Below are positions 1 through 6,037 of a stretch of DNA of 13,379 bases, piece after piece; within the stretch, counting starts at the first letter, position 1; every line of letters begins with the position of its first letter. A program made the position numbers and the translations under genes. The notes under the pieces are model-generated. The model had not been told where the DNA came from, ran no database searches, and was given only the letters and a program-made list of their open reading frames with translations. Origin of the DNA: Tateyamaria sp. (GTDB lineage Bacteria; Pseudomonadota; Alphaproteobacteria; Rhodobacterales; Rhodobacteraceae); the NCBI GenBank assembly GCA_018668195.1, contig JABITU010000250.1, forward strand, positions 1 through 13,379, given 5' to 3'.

Positions 1-483
1 AGCCTGCGCACGATCATCGTCTGGCAGAAAGGCCAGCATCGCCTTGCCTACGCCAGTACAGTAGCCCGGGCCGATCTTGCCCGCCTGACTGAACATCTCG
101 AGCGGTTCGGCAGCGTTGCGTTTGTCAACATAAAGAACCTGGCCGCCGTCCAGTTGTGCAAGGTGGACGGTTTCGCCGACGGCCTTTGAAAGCGCGTCGA
201 TATAAGGTCTGGCAATGGGTGCAAGGCTGCTTTGGCGCCATGCAGCATGGGCCAAACGCACAAGGCGTAAGCCCGGCGCATAGGTTTGCCGGTCAACGTC
301 ATAGCGCAGCATACCAAGATTTGTGAGGCTCTGGATAAGCCGGTAAAGTGTGGCCTTGGGGTGGTGGGACAGTGCAAGCAACTCTGAAAATCGCGCGGGC
401 CGTTCCAGCCCAGCAACAAGGTCAAGCACATCAAGCGCCTTGCCAATCGTGCCGTCACCGTGTCGGGGTGGTGGCGTATTCAT
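1..483 (-). CDS. IclR-family transcriptional regulator, N-terminal part (runs off the window)
   Basis: Reading the minus strand from an ATG at 483 gives 161 uninterrupted codons to the window edge. The product begins MNTPPPRHGDGTIGKALDVL. Residues about 10-70 form the IclR winged helix-turn-helix (PARFSELLALSHHPKATLYR, then LIQSLTNLGML). From about residue 80 the IclR effector domain begins, with ETVHLAQLDGGQVLYVDK and the family hallmark TGVGKAMLAFLP near the edge. Family members are usually about 250-270 residues, so roughly 100 are missing to the left. It is divergent from the galactoside operon and separated by 231 bp carrying palindromes, so it probably controls that operon, and perhaps itself, in response to a galactose-pathway ligand. 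The ATG at 483 has no good ribosome site of its own. It overlaps the stop of an 11-codon upstream frame that does have one; a GTG at 492 is an in-frame alternative. The family is certain; the role is inferred from position. Confidence 0.93.
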   Translation of the reverse strand, partial: MNTPPPRHGDGTIGKALDVLDLVAGLERPARFSELLALSHHPKATLYRLIQSLTNLGMLRYDVDRQTYAPGLRLVRLAHAAWRQSSLAPIARPYIDALSKAVGETVHLAQLDGGQVLYVDKRNAAEPLEMFSQAGKIGPGYCTGVGKAMLAFLPDDDRAQA

Positions 484-515
484 TTGCGCCACGCGTGCTT
501 TGCGGTCATCGTCAT
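480..515 (-). other. Upstream mini-ORF (11 codons) overlapping the iclR start
   Basis: On the minus strand a strong Shine-Dalgarno-like GGGAGG (527-522) precedes ATG at 515 by 6 nt. The frame encodes MTMTAKHAWRK and stops at TGA 482-480. That stop shares ATGA with the iclR ATG at 483-481. The arrangement fits translational coupling of the regulator to a short leader peptide. It could instead mark a single-base frameshift, natural or from sequencing, that separates the true iclR start (515) from the body of the gene. The sequence alone cannot decide between these. Confidence 0.45.
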
Positions 516-548
516 TGCGGTCCTCCCAGGGCGCCGTGCAGGAAACTG

Positions 549-577
549 TTGACCTGCCGTTCGCCTCGCCGCATAGT
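549..577 (+). promoter_or_regulatory. Candidate sigma-70-type promoter of the galactoside operon
   Basis: TTGACC (549-554) and CATAGT (572-577) match the -35 and -10 consensus at 5/6 and 4/6 with 17-bp spacing. Transcription would start near 584, inside the first palindrome (576-592), so a bound IclR protein would block it. An alternative promoter is TTGACT (646-651) with a poor -10 around 670-675. For the divergent iclR gene, AATAAT on the minus strand (586-581) is a possible -10 element, which would place both promoters under the same operators. This is motif reading only. Confidence 0.4.
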
Positions 578-612
578 TCCATTATTTGGAAAACAGTTTC
601 ACTATGTGGAAC
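576..612 (+). promoter_or_regulatory. Tandem palindromic operators, likely IclR-family binding sites
   Basis: There are two 17-bp palindromes of the same design: GTTCCA-N5-TGGAAA (576-592) and GTTTCA-N5-TGGAAC (596-612). Each has a 5-bp spacer, and their centres (584 and 604) lie 20 bp apart, about two helical turns. Immediately after, TTCCA at 613-617 forms a further inverted pair with TGGAA 607-611. An alternative reading centres one site between them: TGGAAA-N3-GTTTCA (587-601). That has the same 15-bp span as the E. coli IclR box (TGGAAATNATTTCCA, from memory). The location, between an IclR gene and the operon and over the predicted transcription start, supports repression. Confidence 0.6.
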
Positions 613-624
613 TTCCATGATGCA

Positions 625-659
625 AGACGTGAAGTCAAAAGAAATTTGACTTCCCGTTT
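625..659 (+). promoter_or_regulatory. Leader hairpin / inverted repeat upstream of the binding-protein gene
   Basis: GAAGTCAAA (631-639) and TTTGACTTC (645-653) are perfect 9-bp arms around the 5-nt loop AGAAA. The pairing continues outward through one mismatch (T630/C654) to ACG/CGT and two weaker pairs, giving a stem of about 14 bp. If transcription starts near 584 it lies in the 5' leader, about 55 nt before the start codon, and no U-run follows it. It could be an mRNA-stabilising or regulatory hairpin, or another protein-binding palindrome on DNA. The rest of 484-714 shows nothing further that I can support. Confidence 0.45.
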
Positions 660-714
660 CCGGAGCAATGATACAAGCTCTGGATCGGGAGAAACGGAAC
701 TAAGGGAGGAAACG

Positions 715-1947
715 ATGTTCCTGAATATTAAAACCGCCGTGGCGGCGATTGCCTTGTCTGCTATGGCTGGGTCTGCTTTTGCGCGCGATCTGGTCATCAA
801 TTTTGATGACTTGAACCCCACCCCAAAGCAGGGCTTTGATGATATGGTTGCGCAGTTCAAAGCGGAAAACCCTAACATCAACGTGATCGTCAACAACAAC
901 GATCGCGAGGCGCACAAAACAGCAATTCGCAACTTTTTGACGGCGGATGCGCCTGATGTAACCAGCTGGTACCCGGGCAACCGTATGGCGCCTTTTGTTG
1001 ACGCTGGCCTGTTCCAACCTGTTGACGACGTGTGGGCCGACAACGGCTTTAACGAAGATTTGGCGGCAATCAAGGCAACGATGTCGCGCGATGGTAAGAT
1101 CTGGGGCGTGCCCTATTCCTACTACCAGTGGGGCATTTACTACCGCAAAGACGTCTTTGACCTGCTCTCGCTGGAAGAGCCGGGCACTTGGGACGAGTTG
1201 ATGGCTGCTTGTGGCAAGATGAAAGAAAATGGTGTGACACCGTTTACCATCGGCACCAAGTACCTGTGGACTGCCGCCGGTGTCTTTGACTACCTCAACC
1301 TGCGCACGAACGGTTACGACGTTCACAACGCGCTGACCGCAGGCGAGATCAAATATACCGATCCGCGCATCAAAGCAACGTTCCAGAACTGGGAGCAGCT
1401 GATTAACGAGTGTGGCTTTATCGACAACCACGCCTCGATGAGCTGGCAGGACGCTATCGCGCCATTCGCCAATGGCGATGCGGCGATGTACGTCATGGGC
1501 AACTTCTCGGTTGGTGGCTACAAAGATGCCGGTCTGACCGAAGACCAGATCGACTTCATGCCGTTCCCGACGATTGATCCGTCGGTGGCTCCAGCAGAAG
1601 AAGCGCCTGCAGACGCGTTCTTTATCCCAACGAATGCGAAAAACGTGGCAGATGCCAAGAAGTTCCTAGCGTTCGTTGCACGCCCTGATGTGCAGACAAA
1701 GCTGAACAAGACCATTGGTCAGCTGCCCATCAACTCCAAGGCTGACATTTCGGACGACAAGTTCATTCAGGAAGGTTTTGCCCTGCTAAACGCGGCCACA
1801 GGCCTTGCGCAGTTCTATGACCGTGATGCACCAGCTGCTATGGCCAAGGCGGGCATGGAAGGCTTCCAGGAATTCATGCTGGATACATCCAAGGTGGACG
1901 CAATCCTTGAGCGCCTCGATGCCGTTCAAGCCGAAGTCTATAAGTAA
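715..1947 (+). CDS. ABC transporter sugar-binding protein (family 1 extracellular solute-binding protein)
   Basis: This 410-residue periplasmic protein should capture the sugar for the importer encoded by the next two genes. The start at 715 is chosen because AGGGAGG lies just upstream and because the protein then begins with a typical Sec signal peptide: K6, a hydrophobic stretch 8-18, and SAFA with cleavage expected after A23. A longer frame from 586 would bury the signal peptide. The mature part follows the family 1 (MalE/UgpB-like) pattern: an N-terminal lobe with ENPNINVIV, DAPDVTSWYPGNRMAPFVDA, then GKIWGVPYSYYQWGIYYRKD, PGTWDELMAACGKMKENG, and the FANGDAAMYVMGNF segment seen in many sugar-binding proteins. 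The aromatic-rich YSYYQWGIYY region probably lines the sugar site. A strong stem-loop follows the stop codon and may raise its level above the permeases. The ligand is inferred to be a galactoside from the two downstream galactosidases; it is not visible in the sequence. Confidence 0.93.
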   Translation: MFLNIKTAVAAIALSAMAGSAFARDLVINFDDLNPTPKQGFDDMVAQFKAENPNINVIVNNNDREAHKTAIRNFLTADAPDVTSWYPGNRMAPFVDAGLFQPVDDVWADNGFNEDLAAIKATMSRDGKIWGVPYSYYQWGIYYRKDVFDLLSLEEPGTWDELMAACGKMKENGVTPFTIGTKYLWTAAGVFDYLNLRTNGYDVHNALTAGEIKYTDPRIKATFQNWEQLINECGFIDNHASMSWQDAIAPFANGDAAMYVMGNFSVGGYKDAGLTEDQIDFMPFPTIDPSVAPAEEAPADAFFIPTNAKNVADAKKFLAFVARPDVQTKLNKTIGQLPINSKADISDDKFIQEGFALLNAATGLAQFYDRDAPAAMAKAGMEGFQEFMLDTSKVDAILERLDAVQAEVYK

Positions 1948-1956
1948 GTTCTGATT

Positions 1957-1987
1957 AAAGGGGCAGGCCGCGTGGCTTGCCCCTTTT
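1957..1987 (+). terminator. Rho-independent terminator-like stem-loop after the binding-protein gene
   Basis: AAAGGGGCAGGCC (1957-1969) pairs with GGCTTGCCCCTTT (1974-1986) through 13 pairs, with one G-U wobble and a GCGT loop. The 3' arm runs into TTTT, then a C/T-rich tract. It sits 10 nt after the binding-protein stop and before the permeases. Partial termination or protection of the upstream mRNA here is the usual means of making more binding protein than permease. Confidence 0.75.
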
Positions 1988-1993
1988 CCCTTT

Positions 1994-2039
1994 CTAACCT
2001 TTTGTAAACGTTTCAAAAAAGGCGTTTTCGCAAGGTTAG
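1994..2039 (+). repeat. 8-bp inverted repeat enclosing an operator-like palindrome
   Basis: CTAACCTT (1994-2001) and AAGGTTAG (2032-2039) are perfect inverted repeats 30 bp apart. Between them lie the TGTAAACGTTTCAA element and the run CAAAAAAGGCGTTTTCGC. As RNA, a competing inner pairing, CCTTTTG (1998-2004) with CAAAA(AA)GG (2014-2022), is possible. It may be a second regulatory or processing element in the gap between the binding-protein and permease genes. Confidence 0.4.
2003..2016 (+). promoter_or_regulatory. LacI-family operator-like sequence ahead of the permease genes
   Basis: TGTAAACGTTTCAA has the CG-centred core AAACGTTT typical of LacI/GalR-family operators. It fits the CcpA cre-type pattern TGWAARCGYTWNCW at 13 of 14 positions. 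It lies 74 nt before the first permease start. No LacI-family gene is present in this window, so a regulator encoded elsewhere would be needed. A chance match within an AT-rich spacer is possible. Confidence 0.35.
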
Positions 2040-2089
2040 CCCGTGTCACTTGATTTAGGCACTTTAACACCAGAGCAGGAGCGCGACCC

Positions 2090-3076
2090 ATGTCAGATGC
2101 CGTGCATCAACCTCAGGCCGAGCCAAGCTGGCTGAGCCGCAATAAGCTGGCTATTGCACCTTGGGTTTTCCTGATACCTGCGTTGTTTTTCTTTGCGATC
2201 TACGTGGTTATACCGATCTTTGCGAGCCTGCGGCTAAGCCTTTATGAGTGGAATGGGCTGTATGATGCGAGTGGAAATTCCACCGCGACATGGGTTGGGC
2301 TAAACAACTATTTCAAGCTGTGGGACGATCCCAATTTCTGGACATCGCTGCGCAACAATATTGCGTGGCTTGTGCTTTATATGCTTGCCGTTCCTTTGGG
2401 GCTGTTCGTCGCTTTGTTCCTGAACCAGACGGTAACGGGAATGCGGTTTTACAAATCGATGTTCTTTTTCCCATTTGTCATTTCTCAGGTCGTCGTCGGC
2501 CTGATCTTTGGCTGGTTCTACAATCCTGATTTTGGCGTTGTCGGCACCGTCTGGAAGGCATTGTTTTGCGAAGAAACCAAAAACATTGTTGGCAATGTCA
2601 CATTCAAGTGCTCGCGCCCTGCGCCTGACATTCTGTCAAGCCCGGAATGGGCCACCTATGGCATCATCGCCGCAGGCCTCTGGCCGCAGGTCGCGTATTG
2701 CATGATCCTGTATCTCACGGGGCTTAACAATGTAGCCGCCGATCAGATCGAGGCCGCGCGCCTTGATGGGGCCAAGGGATGGAAAATGTTGTGGTACGTG
2801 GTGGTGCCGCAACTGAAACCCGCCACCTTCATTGCCATCGTGGTAACTGTCATAGGCGCGCTGCGGTCGTTCGACATGATCGCCATCATGACTCAAGGAG
2901 GGCCGTTCGGTTCCACCAACGTCTTGTCACACTACATGTATGAGGTCGCGATTTCCGAATATGGCGAGCGCTATGGCTATGGGTCGTCTGTTGCAACCGT
3001 CCTATTTGGCATCATGCTGTTTTTCATCAGTTATTTCCTGTGGCGCATGTACCAGGACGAGAAAGGGGGCCGCTGA
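2090..3076 (+). CDS. ABC sugar transporter permease, MalF/UgpA type
   Basis: A 328-residue inner-membrane subunit of the sugar importer. AGGAG (2077-2081) lies 8 nt before the ATG. Hydrophobic segments lie near residues 22-46, 90-112, 122-146, 190-212, 240-262 and 295-318, which is the expected six for this class. The cytoplasmic EAA loop, which docks the ATPase, is EAARLDGAKGWKML followed by VVPQLKP, starting at E221. The loop after the third segment (about 148-186) is long and carries two cysteines, C160 and C174, with FCEE and FKCS contexts. It probably faces the periplasm, where a disulphide could form. The stop codon overlaps the next permease's start by one base (TGATG). No ATPase subunit is encoded in the window, so it must come from elsewhere. 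Confidence 0.93.
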   Translation: MSDAVHQPQAEPSWLSRNKLAIAPWVFLIPALFFFAIYVVIPIFASLRLSLYEWNGLYDASGNSTATWVGLNNYFKLWDDPNFWTSLRNNIAWLVLYMLAVPLGLFVALFLNQTVTGMRFYKSMFFFPFVISQVVVGLIFGWFYNPDFGVVGTVWKALFCEETKNIVGNVTFKCSRPAPDILSSPEWATYGIIAAGLWPQVAYCMILYLTGLNNVAADQIEAARLDGAKGWKMLWYVVVPQLKPATFIAIVVTVIGALRSFDMIAIMTQGGPFGSTNVLSHYMYEVAISEYGERYGYGSSVATVLFGIMLFFISYFLWRMYQDEKGGR

Positions 3077-3924
3077 TGTTTCCGCGTCCTATCGAAAAAT
3101 CCAGCCCGGCTGTTCGGACAGGCTATCAGGCATTTCTGCCTGTGGCGCTGCTGTTGTGGCTCTTGCCGCTGATCGCGATCTTTCTGACGTCGATCCGCTC
3201 GGCCAAGGATATCAACTCGGGCAATGTGTTCGGCTGGCCTTCGGAATTTGTATTGGTTGAGAATTACACGGCCGTTTTCACACAATCAGCGGCCGCGCAA
3301 TATATGCTGAATTCGGTTTTGATCACGGTGCCAACGGTCGCAATTTCGGTCACCCTCGCCTGTCTTGCGGGATATGCGCTGGCGATCTATCGGTTCCGGG
3401 TGGCTTTGCCGCTGTTTTTTCTGTTCGTTGCCGGCAACTTCATTCCGTTTCAAATCCTGATGGTACCTGTGCGCGACATGTCGGTGCAGACCGGGCTGTA
3501 TGATACGATTGCGGGCCAGTTTTTGTTTCACGCGGCTTTTCAGACCGGATTTTGCACCTTGTTTATGCGGAATTTCATCAAGGCACTACCCTTTGATCTG
3601 GTGGAATCTGCGCGCATCGAAGGCGTCGCGGAATGGAAGATTTTCTGGTACGTGGTCATGCCATTGGTGCGCCCGGCGATTGCCGCGCTTGCTGTGCTGA
3701 TCTTCACCTTTGTCTGGAACGATTTTTTCTGGGCCAACGTGCTGACCCAAGGTGAGTCCGTCAAACCGATCACAGCCGGCGTGCGCGCATTGAACGGTCA
3801 ATTCGTAAACAATTGGCATCTGGTTTCAGCGGCATCGTTGCTTGCGGCTGTTCCACCGGTTGCCATGTTCTTTTTGATGCAGAGGCACTTCATCACCGGT
3901 CTGACCCTGGGGGCGGTAAAGTGA
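3076..3924 (+). CDS. ABC sugar transporter permease, MalG/UgpE type
   Basis: The second membrane subunit of the importer, 282 residues. I chose the ATG at 3076 because it overlaps the previous stop (TGATG) and is preceded by AGGGGG; the open frame upstream of it is the tail of the previous gene. Hydrophobic segments are visible near residues 19-40, 72-97, 105-127, 195-218 and 243-265. The EAA loop reads ESARIEGVAEWKIFWYVVMP, with E177 and G183. The protein ends HFITGLTLGAVK, the normal carboxy terminus of MalG-type permeases (ITGLTAGAVK). The alpha-galactosidase start overlaps its last four bases (GTGA). It partners the preceding permease and the binding protein. Confidence 0.93.
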   Translation: MFPRPIEKSSPAVRTGYQAFLPVALLLWLLPLIAIFLTSIRSAKDINSGNVFGWPSEFVLVENYTAVFTQSAAAQYMLNSVLITVPTVAISVTLACLAGYALAIYRFRVALPLFFLFVAGNFIPFQILMVPVRDMSVQTGLYDTIAGQFLFHAAFQTGFCTLFMRNFIKALPFDLVESARIEGVAEWKIFWYVVMPLVRPAIAALAVLIFTFVWNDFFWANVLTQGESVKPITAGVRALNGQFVNNWHLVSAASLLAAVPPVAMFFLMQRHFITGLTLGAVK

Positions 3925-6005
3925 TACGGTGTTGGCGTCTGGATGACCGACGTCAGAGCTTGGTTCTCGGCTCGGACAAGGGCCGATTGGCCCAAGTGGT
4001 CTATTGGGGGCCACGCTTGCCGGACCACGAAGATCTGACGACACTCTATAATGCGTATTCCGTCGATGTGACGGGCGGCATGTTGGATGAAAACCCCGAG
4101 CTTTCGATTTGCCCCGAGGCGACATTGGCATTTCCGGGCCAGCCGGGGACGATCATACGTAACAGCGATGGCACCCCTTGCTTGCCTAGGTTTTCGTTTG
4201 AGCGGGTCGATCAGGGCGAAGGCGAGTTGGTGCTAACGTTCATGGATCGGGACCATGGCCTGACCTATCGCGCACGCTTTGCGATCGATGCTACAACTCA
4301 TATTATCGAGGCCAGTGCCGAGCTTGAGGCTGAAAAGCCGATGCTGCTGCATTGGTTGTCAGCTCCAGTGTTCCCAGCATCGCAGCTCAGTGATGAGATG
4401 ATTGATTTTGGTGGTCGCTGGTGCGGAGAGTTCCAGATAAACAGTACGCCCTGGTCGCCGGGCATGCACTGTCGCGAGAACCGAACAGGTCGGACAGGGC
4501 ACGAGCATTTTCCAGGTTTGATTGTGCCAGTGCGTGGGGTCTCCAATGCCAGTGGCCACGCCTATGCCTTCCATTACGGTTGGTCCGGTGGGCACCGGAT
4601 GGTTGCAGAAGAATTGCCGGACGGGCGCCGACAGATCCAGTTCGGAAATGCCTCCGGTCTAGAGATAAACGCGCAAACGCAGTTCGAGACTGCCAAGCTC
4701 TATGCGGTATTCTCCGATGATGGATTGAATGGCTGTGCGGCGGCATTCCAGCGCCATTTGCGCGACCGGATTGTCACGTTTCCCAAACCCGATGTCCCGC
4801 GTCCGGTGCATTACAATTGCTGGGAAGCCGTCTATTTTGACCACACTCTTGATGAATTAAAAGAAATCGCGGCACAGGCCGTATCGCTTGGCGCCGAGCG
4901 CTTTGTTTTGGATGATGGCTGGTTTGGAAAACGCGATGATGACACCCAAGCCTTGGGCGACTGGCGGGTTGATCGGCGCAAATATCCCGATGGGCTGACA
5001 CCCCTGATCGATCATGTCAAAGGTCTGGGCATGACGTTCGGCATCTGGTTCGAACCAGAGATGGTTAACCCAAATTCTGACATTTTCCGTACGCATCCCA
5101 ACTGGGCTTTGGGCGATGACACTCAGATCATGGGCCGTCAGCAGATGGTGCTGAATATGGCCTTGGCTGAGGTGCAAGCCTTTCTCTTTGAACGGATGCA
5201 TGACATCCTCGCCCATCACGACATCGACTATGTCAAGTGGGATCACAACCGTGTCTTGCCCATGCCAGATGCGGCGCAGACACGTGGCACCTATGCACTG
5301 ATGGATCGGTTGCGCGGTGCATTTCCGGATTTAGAGATCGAAAGCTGTGCGTCTGGTGGAGGGCGCATCGACTTTGGCATAATGGAGCGCACCCAGCGTG
5401 TCTGGTTGAGCGACAGCAATGACGCCGTCGAACGGTTGCGCATTCAGCATAATGCTGCTCTTTTCCTGCCGATGGCAGTGACTGGCAGCCATGTTGGGCC
5501 GCGCACGTGTCACACGTCTGGCCGGACCCTCGACATTCGGTTCCGGGCGTGGGTTGCCGCACAAAGGCACATGGGCTTTGAGATGGATCCACGTGAGCTG
5601 ACCGAAGACGAGGCAGAGGTTTTGCGCGCCATCACTGGCTGGTGGAAAGAAAACCGAAATTGGATGTATGGCGCGGATATCTTGCGCCTTGACAGTGCCG
5701 ACCCGGCAGTTACCGCTGAGCAGCACCTTTCGGATGACGGTGGGCAGTTTGTTGTCTTTGCTGGCAAGGCTGCGAGCTCTGACCAGATCGTGCCGCGCCC
5801 TTTACGCCTGACCCGGCTGTCGCCAGAGGCGAAATACCGGATAGAACTGGTCAACCGCGACGAACTTGGCCATTTGTCACGTGGCGCTCCAGCTCTGAAA
5901 TCTGGCCCGCTCATGGTGAGTGGCGCCTATCTGATGTATCATGGCCTGACGTTGCCATGGAGTTTTCCCGAACGGATGTGGGTGATCAAGGGTGACCTTG
6001 CTTGA
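3921..6005 (+). CDS. Alpha-galactosidase, glycoside hydrolase family 36
   Basis: It hydrolyses terminal alpha-linked galactose from galactosides such as melibiose, raffinose or alpha-galactosyl-glycerol (EC 3.2.1.22). At 694 residues it has the usual GH36 length. An N-terminal beta-sandwich (about 1-300, with WGPRLP and YNAYSVDVTGGMLDENPE) precedes the TIM barrel. The barrel has FVLDDGWFGKRDDD, TFGIWFEPEMVNPNSD, the nucleophile motif YVKWDHNR (D441), CASGGGRIDFG, and WLSDSNDAVERLRIQ, whose first Asp (D498) is the probable acid/base. A C-terminal beta domain ends the protein. It lacks a signal peptide, so it is cytoplasmic and acts on imported substrate. The GTG at 3921 is preferred because it overlaps the permease stop (GTGA) and has a GGGGGCGG element just upstream. 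An extension to 3813 would overlap the permease by more than 100 bases. All catalytic motifs look intact. The exact substrate cannot be read from the sequence. Confidence 0.94.
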   Translation: MIRCWRLDDRRQSLVLGSDKGRLAQVVYWGPRLPDHEDLTTLYNAYSVDVTGGMLDENPELSICPEATLAFPGQPGTIIRNSDGTPCLPRFSFERVDQGEGELVLTFMDRDHGLTYRARFAIDATTHIIEASAELEAEKPMLLHWLSAPVFPASQLSDEMIDFGGRWCGEFQINSTPWSPGMHCRENRTGRTGHEHFPGLIVPVRGVSNASGHAYAFHYGWSGGHRMVAEELPDGRRQIQFGNASGLEINAQTQFETAKLYAVFSDDGLNGCAAAFQRHLRDRIVTFPKPDVPRPVHYNCWEAVYFDHTLDELKEIAAQAVSLGAERFVLDDGWFGKRDDDTQALGDWRVDRRKYPDGLTPLIDHVKGLGMTFGIWFEPEMVNPNSDIFRTHPNWALGDDTQIMGRQQMVLNMALAEVQAFLFERMHDILAHHDIDYVKWDHNRVLPMPDAAQTRGTYALMDRLRGAFPDLEIESCASGGGRIDFGIMERTQRVWLSDSNDAVERLRIQHNAALFLPMAVTGSHVGPRTCHTSGRTLDIRFRAWVAAQRHMGFEMDPRELTEDEAEVLRAITGWWKENRNWMYGADILRLDSADPAVTAEQHLSDDGGQFVVFAGKAASSDQIVPRPLRLTRLSPEAKYRIELVNRDELGHLSRGAPALKSGPLMVSGAYLMYHGLTLPWSFPERMWVIKGDLA

Positions 6006-6037
6006 CCGTAGCACACCGCAATTCATAGGTATGAACA

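Noticed and set aside
48..458. 136-codon minus-strand frame near the left edge
   Set aside because: The correct minus-strand frame here is the IclR regulator with clear domain motifs; this is an out-of-frame shadow.
625..659. Riboswitch in the operon leader
   Set aside because: A single hairpin without multi-helix architecture or a recognisable aptamer; there is no basis for a ligand-binding RNA call.
586..714. 43-codon N-terminal extension of the binding protein
   Set aside because: It would hide a clear signal peptide, runs through the operators and hairpin, and the ATG at 715 has a near-perfect ribosome site.
700..1431. 243-codon minus-strand open frame opposite the binding-protein gene
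   Set aside because: It mirrors a strongly supported coding frame, shows no recognisable domain, and is explained by codon usage of the GC-rich sense gene.
3813..3920. 36-codon N-terminal extension of the alpha-galactosidase
   Set aside because: It lies inside the permease gene in another frame; the GTG at 3921 with GTGA overlap and an upstream purine-rich site fits the operon pattern.
4387..4746. 119-codon minus-strand frame inside the GH36 gene
   Set aside because: Low-complexity His/Arg/Ser-rich shadow of the coding strand with no domain signature.
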